64,000 nucleotides of DNA from Thermoprotei archaeon (GTDB lineage: Archaea > Thermoproteota > Thermoprotei_A > Sulfolobales > Ignisphaeraceae), in the NCBI GenBank assembly GCA_003661775.1, contig QMWT01000001.1, positions 1 through 64,000 of the forward strand, in the 5' to 3' direction. The translations under genes and the position numbers were made by a program. Of the stretch, positions 42,501 through 49,024 are shown piece by piece; positions within the stretch are counted from its first letter, which is position 1; every line of letters begins with the position of its first letter. The notes under the pieces were generated by a model. The model was not told the DNA's origin. It made no database searches and was given only the letters and a program-made list of their open reading frames with translations.

Positions 42501-42560
42501 AAAGTAGAGGTAATTATAGTTGTCTCTCTTCAGTATCTCCTCCGTGTTAATGACCTTCAA
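39501..42560 (-). CDS. Large superfamily 2 helicase, DELD box
   Basis: 1019 residues. SF2 motifs: Q-like KHQLEVFKNL, Walker A SGTGSGKT (77-84), Walker B LIVVDELD (about 193-200) with DELD instead of DEAD/DEAH, motif III VVLGATVGG, and motif VI RELRQREGRKGRR. The second half (about 560-1019) is long, contains many strands and ends with a cluster of basic residues and a few Cys (SERRCGDEIKRVC), too few for a full DUF1998 zinc site. It may be an archaeal DNA repair or RNA helicase of unassigned subgroup. It ends 6 nt before dtdA. Confidence 0.85.
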   Translation of the reverse strand: MKVINTEEILKRDNYNYLYFEESPSEPETVDMTFADILPQLTKGDERCRYLAKQRMYKHQLEVFKNLAQGKNVVLVSGTGSGKTESWAMYVLKNKIRTLAIYPTLALTDDQFQRLKSYLNAVSGELKVMRIDSTYVRDLMNRYGPAKARYVLAKDVLSTLILLTNPAFLLADLKRLITHGSSWLSEFLREVRLIVVDELDFYGSSRASLLIAMLELLAEITHKPQIVVLGATVGGVDNLKKHLDRVTGRETVVIRGKAFRVRNRWYIVLGRNLYNLWRLAKTLVRENPKLSYLQPLASSFDEFKKYFSLVVEELRSAGYRIEEPYPEYEKILARYVIGEEDGVTIVFCPSIRSAERLAARVGMLIPSEYRDKVAVHHHLVPKDVRTRIEEGLRRNTIKVVFTVRTLLQGIDIGTVVRVIHYGLPRDIRELRQREGRKGRRREIPFTESIVLPLFPWDRELVSLGLDALKEWLSQEVEGVYINPENDYVKLFKALVKYFTRQELEDKELELLKALGLIEFQRSLYGERLVLSSEGRRVWFYINFYEFGPPYGVPRFIKKDDEVKPLEEVSRRDFVEKFQLYNFDVGNEAIVLKADPRRGIVEKPLSEALREPDEVLAEVSRHYALIKLRWGEKADLRSDVLSGRLQSLVVISVRTPEKGFGFFLEEPLYVKWLVESSRPRPVKIGDRIVVTYRRESIEVPAPCIGSYKGLTYGFTIELPPRVKVEEAKVAAAALQVTLRLSDYKIPLREVEFVVQEQVKSRPILLVWEPEPAGILTSIDWNKIRDSVDKLGSSPIHFVLLKAVDDIAAMYFADVLRGDWKKVKELANELLDHVVFKIHGVIPSLKPLLQGKDKVISLYVEQISFRGMNYWCLSSYGSAPVALKESALCASFESTPCTEVIKGLKEILDYTYRTSNVLLVHFGQLSMLQTIASEDRTAALLFDVLRNEGRIIDLYPLVVKIYRRDVSLGDVVEIVAKFTHSKRRPLIPRCRESERRCGDEIKRVCSYIARTLYILATGRVT

Positions 42561-42566
42561 GGAGTT

Positions 42567-43406
42567 CTATACCTCAACAACCTCTAATCCTAAAGCTCTA
42601 GCTACTTCTTTAATCGCTTCACGAATACCTTTTCTTATCTTCTTCTCAATGACTACCCTACGAATCTCGGGTGTAGATCTTATAGCCTGTTTCGCAACAT
42701 TATTCACTTCGGCCTCGCTCAAGCTCTTCAGGATGTAGGCAGGGATTATATGACCATAACACTCATCAAGCTTAAACGCTCTAGCTGTAAACTTTGGAGC
42801 ATAGTGGCTTCCTCCAAAGCCCACGGATACTGTACAAGCACATTTACCACTTGAGGTTAACTGTTTAATGGACCCTAGCACTGCTCTAGCCACCACTACC
42901 TGAGCTTCTTTCATTGTCCACTCTTCGTAGCTGCTTCCAATCTCAACAAAGCATATTGGTTTCTCTACGGCTGTAGGTCCGTGATGTGTAGCCTCGTAGG
43001 TTACGTCGAAATCAAGCAATCCATATTCCTCTCTGAGATCTCTTAAGAACTTCAATACAGCCCAGGAAAGGTACGGATTAGAAGGTGGTAGTTTAAACAC
43101 ACTTGACTTCTCACCACGTTCTATTACCCCAGGATGATGCACCGTAAACGATTTCATTCCCGAAGCACTGCTATGTCGTGAAAGAATTACAAAGTAGTTG
43201 ACAGCGGTGGCAAGAATGTTCAAGAAATCAAATTCTACCACATCCTCTTCGAACCCTACTAGGTAGGAGCTCAACATTTCGCTATACCACGCTTCTTTGG
43301 ATCTAGGAACCTCAACCTCCTGGAAATCACCTACTAGTTCAAGCAGACGAGAGGCTATGCCCCTTCCTGCCGGGTCGTTCACGCTGTAGCATAGGGCAAA
43401 CTTCAC
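42567..43406 (-). CDS. dtdA: D-aminoacyl-tRNA deacylase (archaeal DtdA)
   Basis: 279 residues. It releases D-amino acids from mischarged tRNAs. Family markers: SRHSSASGMKSFTVHHPG near residue 77, ATHHGPTAVEKP near 139, FVEIGSSYEEW and VGFGGSHYAPKF; these match the archaeal and plant GEK1/DTD2 family and its zinc ligands. It lies upstream of the helicase gene (6-nt gap), a likely operon. Confidence 0.93.
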   Translation of the reverse strand: MKFALCYSVNDPAGRGIASRLLELVGDFQEVEVPRSKEAWYSEMLSSYLVGFEEDVVEFDFLNILATAVNYFVILSRHSSASGMKSFTVHHPGVIERGEKSSVFKLPPSNPYLSWAVLKFLRDLREEYGLLDFDVTYEATHHGPTAVEKPICFVEIGSSYEEWTMKEAQVVVARAVLGSIKQLTSSGKCACTVSVGFGGSHYAPKFTARAFKLDECYGHIIPAYILKSLSEAEVNNVAKQAIRSTPEIRRVVIEKKIRKGIREAIKEVARALGLEVVEV

Positions 43407-43464
43407 TTCTAACCCCGCAACCTATAATGCGCAGCGAGGCAGTATTAGAGAGCATGGTCGTGGC

Positions 43465-43962
43465 ATGCGCACTGCGATCAGAGGAGGATATATACTCGTG
43501 TTCACCCTAAATATTCCGATAGAAGTAACTTATGGGAAGAGTCACTGTTACCTAGAACCAGGACTCTATGCATACATAGGCTCCGCCATGAACGGAGTCT
43601 ACGGAAGGGTGGCAAGACACTGCAGGAAGCGTAAGAGGGTATTCTGGCACATAGATAGACTAACGCAATTACAGGAAACCAGGGTATTGGGAGCATTAGT
43701 GTTAATAACTAACGAGCGGAATGTAGAGACCTTTCTAACACATTTAGCACTAAAATACTTCATCCCGGTATGCCCGGGCTTTGGATGCAGCGATACCTCG
43801 GATATCACACACTTGTTCAATATTGCGAGGAGTGCTGATCTACTTAATCTCTGTCGTGATCTCAAAATGTATTATTTACCCTGTGATAAAGCCTACAGCA
43901 GAGGAGATGCAGAGCCTTGTTCAGAGGGGATAGCGAGGCTCTTCACACAGACATACGCATAG
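43465..43962 (+). CDS. GIY-YIG domain protein (DUF123)
   Basis: 165 residues. The GIY-YIG-like core is GLYAYIGSAMNGVYGRVARH near residue 33, with Arg and the basic HCRKRKRVFWHIDRL following, typical of the DUF123 archaeal nuclease family. Tyr-Tyr spacing fits, and a Glu for metal binding could lie in NVETFLTH. The function is likely a structure-specific nuclease or RNA-associated enzyme, but is unproven. It overlaps the next gene. Confidence 0.85.
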   Translation: MRTAIRGGYILVFTLNIPIEVTYGKSHCYLEPGLYAYIGSAMNGVYGRVARHCRKRKRVFWHIDRLTQLQETRVLGALVLITNERNVETFLTHLALKYFIPVCPGFGCSDTSDITHLFNIARSADLLNLCRDLKMYYLPCDKAYSRGDAEPCSEGIARLFTQTYA

Positions 43963-44573
43963 TGCTTGAGAGATTAGCCCCTCATGTGTACCTAGACGAT
44001 ATAGTTGGGAAGATAAAGGGATTCTATGCACGTGGAAAGATCAGCCTTAACCATGCATTAGCGGAGGTTGTGATTGCACACTACCTAAGAGCTCAAGGTT
44101 TTAAACACGTTGATGTAGAGCATAACATAGCCCCTCGAATAGTCTGTGATGTTTATGGAGAACTTGAGCGGGGTAAGCTATGTGTTGAGATCGAGTATGG
44201 ATTCGTACCACCAGAATACGCTACAGAACCCAACTCCTATCTTAGAGCTAGGATAGCAAAGAAAATAGCGACGATCTCGCAACACGTTGATATTCTCGCA
44301 TTCGCTATACCGCCTCACTACATACCACCTATACCGCTTATCTTGTTAAGACCGCCATGCACACGATCGCGGAGTAGAAGAGGACTATCCGATCTAATCT
44401 CATTAATAAAAAGATTTTACCCTGATAGCGATATCGAAGCCACCGAGAAGATATTAACACGTGCCGAGATAGGATTCTTTTTAATAGTTGACATAGATAG
44501 AGGGAAAGTTGCTAAGCTGACCCCTCAGCAAATGGAAATACTTCTAACGACTATCGACTCCTTTCTCACTTGA
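43917..44573 (+). CDS. Predicted restriction-endonuclease-like nuclease, coupled to the GIY-YIG gene
   Basis: 218 residues from the TTG at 43917, or 203 from the GTG at 43962 that overlaps the stop of the GIY-YIG gene (TAGTG). A PD-(D/E)XK-like core is suggested: helical Glu in HALAEVVIAHYL, Asp in IVCDVYGE, and CVEIEYGFVPPEY. In true members the third residue is Lys or a carboxylate; here it is Glu-Tyr, so activity is uncertain. Two nuclease-like proteins in overlapping frames may act together. Not found in any named family by eye. Confidence 0.6.
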   Translation: MFRGDSEALHTDIRIVLERLAPHVYLDDIVGKIKGFYARGKISLNHALAEVVIAHYLRAQGFKHVDVEHNIAPRIVCDVYGELERGKLCVEIEYGFVPPEYATEPNSYLRARIAKKIATISQHVDILAFAIPPHYIPPIPLILLRPPCTRSRSRRGLSDLISLIKRFYPDSDIEATEKILTRAEIGFFLIVDIDRGKVAKLTPQQMEILLTTIDSFLT

Positions 44574-45912
44574 TCTGTATTTCCTCTAGCGACCTAAGCA
44601 CATCATTGAATACCTTGATAACCTCATCAACGTATTCCATTTTGTTTTTATCCAGGTACAGCCTCACTACAGCGATCATACTAGGCGCATAAAGCCATGT
44701 GAACTCTGTTACATGTCTAGCTAACACACCGTGTCCATGCTTTATAAAGATGTACTCATCCTGCAACATAGGATTTAAGGGAAGTTTTGGCGTATCCACG
44801 AAGTAATCTCTTCCCGGTTTAAGCTCTATGCCTCTAGCCATTAACACCTCATCCATTTTCTGCTCAAGGTACCTAGCACTGAACCCAGCCATTTCTGCAA
44901 TAGATCCGCGTTGTCCATGCAGGAGGAACTTATGTTCTGCCACTGCTTTGAAGGGTATCCTTCGAGACAAGAGCGCTTTAGCCTCTGGTAATCTTCTTAT
45001 CTCGGGGTGTGAAAGTAGGAAATAATCATCTAGCTCCATGTAAAGCCTTACATTTTTGACATAGTTCGACAAACCCATAATTCTATCCACGTTTTCTAGC
45101 AGCGAACAAACAAGCTTCTCGATCGCCCGGACCTTTTTGTGGTAATACACCGTAGAGAACATGAACACCCTGGCTATGAGCACTTGGTCAACAACTTCCA
45201 ATGCACGTTCATCAACAACAATTTTATCCTCATGTATTTCCGAGAAGTGCGCCAACCTTATCCAGTCTATAGACTTGGAGTATCCAGCACCTGTAAAGTA
45301 CGAGTCGCGAAGAAGGTAATCAATGGTATCGCCGCTGAAAGCCCCCTTTAAAATATAGAATAGCGCTTTCTCGTTCGCATTACCAGCAAAAGAATTGCCG
45401 AAAGGCCATTCCTTAATACTTTTGCTTGCAAGAGCCGCAGCTACATCGTTAACCTTATAACCATATTCCTCAACTAGATCCTCTACAATACCGGTAATTT
45501 CAGATTCGTTAAGCAGAATGTTTGCAGACATCAACTCGTGATCTAGTCCTTTAGGGATGAGTACACACCCCTCGAATGTATGACTGAAAGGGCCGTGACC
45601 TATATCATGTAGAAGCGCCAGTAACCTCATCAAGACTACGTATTGGATAAAATCGTCATTTGTGACCCCTGCCTTCACCAGCAACTCGCGCATCATGGTT
45701 TCAACTACGTGAGCTACTCCTAAGCTGTGCTCAAACCTCGTATGCTGAGCTCCTGGATATACCAAGTAAGCCATGCTTAACTGCTTGATCCTTCTAAGTC
45801 TTTGAAAAGCAAGTGTGTCCACTATTGGAAGTTCGTGAGCATAAATGCGTATATACCCATGCACCGGGTCTTTAACTATTTTATACTTATCGGGCCGGGG
45901 CTTCAACGCCAC
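44566..45912 (-). CDS. HD-domain phosphohydrolase (SAMHD1/dGTPase-like)
   Basis: 448 residues from the GTG at 45912; the frame remains open to 45966 but that extension overlaps the divergent methyltransferase region. HD residues: TRFEHSLGVAHVV near residue 61, ALLHDIGHGPFSH near 99, GLDHELMS and GDTIDYLLRDSYFTG. This is the family of SAMHD1-like dNTP triphosphohydrolases. Length and motifs fit a dNTPase that balances nucleotide pools. The substrate is inferred from the fold alone. Confidence 0.88.
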   Translation of the reverse strand: MALKPRPDKYKIVKDPVHGYIRIYAHELPIVDTLAFQRLRRIKQLSMAYLVYPGAQHTRFEHSLGVAHVVETMMRELLVKAGVTNDDFIQYVVLMRLLALLHDIGHGPFSHTFEGCVLIPKGLDHELMSANILLNESEITGIVEDLVEEYGYKVNDVAAALASKSIKEWPFGNSFAGNANEKALFYILKGAFSGDTIDYLLRDSYFTGAGYSKSIDWIRLAHFSEIHEDKIVVDERALEVVDQVLIARVFMFSTVYYHKKVRAIEKLVCSLLENVDRIMGLSNYVKNVRLYMELDDYFLLSHPEIRRLPEAKALLSRRIPFKAVAEHKFLLHGQRGSIAEMAGFSARYLEQKMDEVLMARGIELKPGRDYFVDTPKLPLNPMLQDEYIFIKHGHGVLARHVTEFTWLYAPSMIAVVRLYLDKNKMEYVDEVIKVFNDVLRSLEEIQIK

Positions 45913-45999
45913 TTCATGGTATACTAATAACTCTGTATGAATAATGAAGTTTCTGCTTATAAGCATTGGAGTAACTCCGTATTATTTGGTAAGGGTATC

Positions 46000-47364
46000 A
46001 TGAGCTATCTGACGCTGACGCCCAAAGATCTCGAAGCGCTAGTGATGGCGGTTAAGCTAGCTGAGGAAGTAAAACCTAGTCAGCAAGCTAAAAGAGATGT
46101 GTTTAGCAAGTATGGTATAGCAGGAAGCTACAAGGATCGTGTACTCACAGCGATATTCTACGACCTGCATAAGAGAATGGGGATAATCGATAGGATTATA
46201 TGCGAGTTAACTGGGGTAAGCAATACCGCCATACTCGATCCGTGGCTTCGGGCAGCATTGAGGGTTGCCGTGGAGCTCTTAGTCTTCGAGAGGCATGTCA
46301 AGGATGAGGTTTCTCTCAAGGATCTGCTTGTTAAGTATTTCAAGTCCCGAATAGCGAAATTTCTCTCGGATTCCACCCATCCGTATGTGAGCATGTACTT
46401 CTGGGACCTTGTAGATAAAATACGGGATTATAGATACGAAGCTAAGGATCTTATATCACGTTGGGAGTATAGATATTTGATTTCACGCACTATAATAGAG
46501 AGAATGATCAAACTCATAGGAAAGGAAGAGACAAGAAAACTTCTCAAGGCATTCAACAGAATACCTATGATAAATGTCCGGGTAAACATACTCAAAGCTA
46601 CAGTTGAGGAGGTTGAAAAGAAACTTCTTGAAGAAGGAGTTAAGCCTGCAAGAGGTAAGTACGTACCCACAGTACTCAAATTCGAAGGACCTTACGATTT
46701 TGATAAAAGCGAGTTATTCCAGGAGGGCAAGATCATAATACAGGATGAGGCTGCGGCAGCAGCTTCTATCCTGCTCGATCCTAAGCCCGGAGAGGTTGTT
46801 GTAGATATGGCAGCCGCTCCCGGTGGTAAAACTGAGCATATGGGTGAACTTATGAAAAATAGCGGAGTCATACACGCTTTCGACATCGACAAGTTCAGGG
46901 TTAGAAGAATGAAGGAGCTACTGCGGAGAGCGGGTATAACGATAGTGAAGATCCACCTCGAGGACTCTCGACGCGCTCCCGAGATCTTGGGTGAAGAAAT
47001 AGCAGATAAGGTACTTCTCGATGCCCCATGTACATCGAGCGGCACCATAATGAAGAATCATGAGCTGCGGTGGAGGATCATGGAGAAGAAAATTCTTGAG
47101 ATGTCTAAGCTACAGCTTGAGATGCTTGAAGCAGGATTCAAACTTCTTAAACCTGGTGGGATGCTTCTCTACACAACTTGTTCGCTCTTTAGAGAAGAGA
47201 ATGAAGATGTTATTGAGAAGTTCCTAAGAAGATATGCAAACGCCAGACTGATAGAGCTTAAAGGTCCGTTCGACCTCGGCTTTATCCCAGGGACTATGAG
47301 GGCTTGGCCACATAGACATGGTACTTTAGGCTTCTTCTATGCTCTCATAGAGCGCAAAACTTGA
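46000..47364 (+). CDS. RNA m5C methyltransferase with NusB-like domain (RsmB-like)
   Basis: 454 residues from the ATG at 46000. The N-terminal ~170 residues are a NusB-like helical domain; the Nop2/Sun catalytic domain follows. SAM motif MAAAPGGKTEHMGEL, catalytic Cys in LLDAPCTSSGT and TTCSLFREENE, and the LWPHRHGTLGFF-like ending are present. It methylates cytosine in rRNA or tRNA. It is divergent from the HD phosphohydrolase with about 88 nt of shared promoter, where TTATAAG near 45955 could be its TATA box. Confidence 0.93.
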   Translation: MSYLTLTPKDLEALVMAVKLAEEVKPSQQAKRDVFSKYGIAGSYKDRVLTAIFYDLHKRMGIIDRIICELTGVSNTAILDPWLRAALRVAVELLVFERHVKDEVSLKDLLVKYFKSRIAKFLSDSTHPYVSMYFWDLVDKIRDYRYEAKDLISRWEYRYLISRTIIERMIKLIGKEETRKLLKAFNRIPMINVRVNILKATVEEVEKKLLEEGVKPARGKYVPTVLKFEGPYDFDKSELFQEGKIIIQDEAAAAASILLDPKPGEVVVDMAAAPGGKTEHMGELMKNSGVIHAFDIDKFRVRRMKELLRRAGITIVKIHLEDSRRAPEILGEEIADKVLLDAPCTSSGTIMKNHELRWRIMEKKILEMSKLQLEMLEAGFKLLKPGGMLLYTTCSLFREENEDVIEKFLRRYANARLIELKGPFDLGFIPGTMRAWPHRHGTLGFFYALIERKT

Positions 47365-47389
47365 TATTCCCGGAAAACCCTAACATGAG

Positions 47390-47476
47390 TAGGCCCGCGA
47401 CCCCGCGCAACGGGGCCGATGGCCTAGTATGAGCGCGGGGCCCCCAAGCGGCGCAGATAGCGCCCCTCGCTACATA
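47390..47476. ncRNA. GC-rich structured element, candidate non-coding RNA
   Basis: The 116-nt gap between two convergent genes is much richer in G+C than its surroundings (about 70 percent by eye). CCCCGCGC (47401-47408) pairs perfectly with GCGCGGGG (47433-47440), enclosing GGCC-GAT-GGCC. A second hairpin GGCGC-AGATA-GCGCC follows (about 47450-47465), and an ACA lies just after it (47471-47474). In AT-rich hyperthermophile genomes such GC islands often encode structured RNAs. It could be an H/ACA-type guide or another ncRNA; the strand is unresolved. Confidence 0.4.
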
Positions 47477-47480
47477 ATTT

Positions 47481-48170
47481 CTAACGCATCTTCACAGTGT
47501 AACTGTTCCCGTTCACAGCCACTATAGCTATATCGGCTAGGTCTTTAGTTAACCGTACGAAGTATTCCTCCAGCGCTATCAATTCTTCGTAGGTAGGTGA
47601 AGGCAAGAAGTATATCTCCTGAAGGTCGTTCATCACAACCAGATACTGTGATACCCTTGATACCATGTAATCGAAGAACTCCTCGCTGAGTATTTCAGCG
47701 ACCTTTAACCATCCCTGATGAGCATGAGGAGACAAACATAGTATCCTAGCACTTTCACCATCAAGGTTGATGCCTACACACTCAACCTTCTGCTTAAGCT
47801 GGTACGCGTCGATTACATCGTAAGGCGTGGGTATATGTATGGGTACAGGATGCGTATGGAATGCACCAAGAAATTCTCTGCAAAATCTTGGCATCTTGAC
47901 AATCTCTTCTGCAGGCACCTCCATAGGATAAGTGCCTACATACACAGCCGATTTACTACACATAGCATAGCTTTCCTCAGTGAGGTAGCTACTATGCAAG
48001 GGTACTCGGTTATTTTCGGCCATGTATTTTAGAAGAGGTTCCTCCCCCTCTTCAACACTCTTCAACACTATATCACGCACAATCAGATTACGTCTTCCTA
48101 CGTAACTCGCTACCGGCGTAGTATCGATGATTATCGAAGCCAGTACAGACATAAGGTCTTCATCTAGCAT
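47481..48170 (-). CDS. JAMM/MPN-like metalloprotease domain protein
   Basis: 229 residues. A JAMM-like metal site is visible: GAFHTHPVPIHIPTPYDV near residue 101 follows the His-x-His, seven residues, Thr, two residues, Asp pattern. The Glu upstream of the canonical motif could be in CREFLGAF or in VPAEEIVK. MPN+ proteins are zinc isopeptidases removing ubiquitin-like SAMPs or other modifiers; crenarchaea use Urm1-like proteins. A longer C-terminal region (140-229) has no known domain. Function inferred from the motif. Confidence 0.65.
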   Translation of the reverse strand: MLDEDLMSVLASIIIDTTPVASYVGRRNLIVRDIVLKSVEEGEEPLLKYMAENNRVPLHSSYLTEESYAMCSKSAVYVGTYPMEVPAEEIVKMPRFCREFLGAFHTHPVPIHIPTPYDVIDAYQLKQKVECVGINLDGESARILCLSPHAHQGWLKVAEILSEEFFDYMVSRVSQYLVVMNDLQEIYFLPSPTYEELIALEEYFVRLTKDLADIAIVAVNGNSYTVKMR

Positions 48171-48307
48171 ACCTGTTCACAGGTCTTACTACTTTAGCGC
48201 CGGGAGTAAAAAGTAATGTTAGTTCTTCGAACCGGTTCTGCCAAAGCATTACACAAGAGAAATCTCTTTGTTACTGCTACTCTGCGTAGGGTATTTGGAA
48301 GAACCTT

Positions 48308-48586
48308 ATGGAGAAGGAAGAACTCAGATCTGTGTTGCTTGCAGACCCTAGATTGTGCACGAAGTGCAGATTATGCGAAAAACTATGCCCTACATATGCT
48401 ATAATCTTTGATAACAAGGGTACACTCGTGTTTCGCACTGAACGCTGTATAGCATGTTACGGCTGCGTAGTTATTTGTCCTAAAAAGGCACTTTCATTAG
48501 AAGTGCAAGCACCTGAGGTAGACCTTGACAAGCTTTGCCAGGAAAAAAGTAGCCGTTCCCTTATCAACTTTATACACAGAGAATGA
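48308..48586 (+). CDS. Two-cluster 4Fe-4S ferredoxin-like protein
   Basis: 92 residues. Two CxxCxxCxxxC motifs are present: CTKCRLCEKLCP near residue 17 and CIACYGCVVICP near 47, so two 4Fe-4S clusters are expected. Small soluble electron carrier, or subunit of an oxidoreductase. The last ~25 residues extend past the clusters. An sRNA gene follows immediately (48590) on the other strand. Confidence 0.9.
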   Translation: MEKEELRSVLLADPRLCTKCRLCEKLCPTYAIIFDNKGTLVFRTERCIACYGCVVICPKKALSLEVQAPEVDLDKLCQEKSSRSLINFIHRE

Positions 48587-48589
48587 GGA

Positions 48590-48655
48590 TAAGCTCAGTA
48601 GCGCCAGCCTTCTTCACCTTTAATCCGACGGGGTTTAGAACTCATCATCTTCTCA
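48590..48655 (-). ncRNA. C/D box guide sRNA, probable 23S rRNA guide
   Basis: In the 74 nt between the ferredoxin stop and L38e stop (convergent). Minus strand: box C ATGATGA (48642-48648), 14-nt guide GTTCTAAACCCCGT, D' variant CGGA, 7-nt spacer, C' variant TGAAGA, 12-nt guide AGGCTGGCGCTA, box D CTGA (48595-48598). The D' guide is the complement of ACGGGGTTTAGAAC, which shares GGGTTTAGAAC with a highly conserved segment of domain V 23S rRNA (recalled, not searched). That supports a real guide. Confidence 0.78.
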
Positions 48656-48660
48656 TTGAT

Positions 48661-48864
48661 TCAAACCTCGACTATCTGAGGACATTTTAGTTTTTTGAGG
48701 AATTCCTCGAGTTTTTCTAGAGGAATTTTAATTGTGTAGAGATACCTCTTTGTTCGAGCTTTTACCTTAGCTATACCCTCTTTTTCAATTCTCTTTACTC
48801 TACATTCGCGAGCTCTCTCTGTTATTTTTATGAACTCCTCTTCGTTTGTCATGAATACAGGCAT
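48661..48864 (-). CDS. rpl38e: Ribosomal protein L38e
   Basis: 67 residues from the ATG at 48864, with GGTG 8 nt upstream; a longer in-frame start at 48903 is unlike the family. The sequence matches archaeal L38e throughout: EFIKITERARECRVKRI, then ARTKRYLYTIKIPLE and LKKLKCPQ near the end. L38e is a small eukaryote-type protein of the 50S subunit found in Crenarchaeota and a few relatives. Two C/D box sRNA genes flank it, both on the same strand. Confidence 0.93.
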   Translation of the reverse strand: MPVFMTNEEEFIKITERARECRVKRIEKEGIAKVKARTKRYLYTIKIPLEKLEEFLKKLKCPQIVEV

Positions 48865-48916
48865 TCTTGCTACACCCCCATCTGTGTAAAAGCCTTCACA
48901 CACCCTTTAAATAGAA

Positions 48917-48978
48917 TTCGTTCAGTGGGTAACCGCTTCATCATCATTTCAAGTCCCCGAAAAATTCATCATCTCGAT
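48917..48978 (-). ncRNA. C/D box guide sRNA upstream of L38e
   Basis: Minus strand: box C ATGATGA (48966-48972), 13-nt guide ATTTTTCGGGGAC, D' variant TTGA, 5-nt spacer, C' TGATGA, 12-nt guide AGCGGTTACCCA, box D CTGA (48922-48925). TCG before C and CGA after D can pair. It lies between the L38e start and the divergent PGI/PMI gene, and could be cut from the 5' part of the L38e transcript. Confidence 0.75.
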
Positions 48979-49024
48979 ACTCCTTTTAGTTTCCGAGGCT
49001 AAAACACTGCTGACGTGATGTGGG

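Noticed and set aside
48216..48404. Separate small gene before the ferredoxin
   Set aside because: The frame overlaps the ferredoxin start, has Arg/Leu-rich chance composition and no motif.
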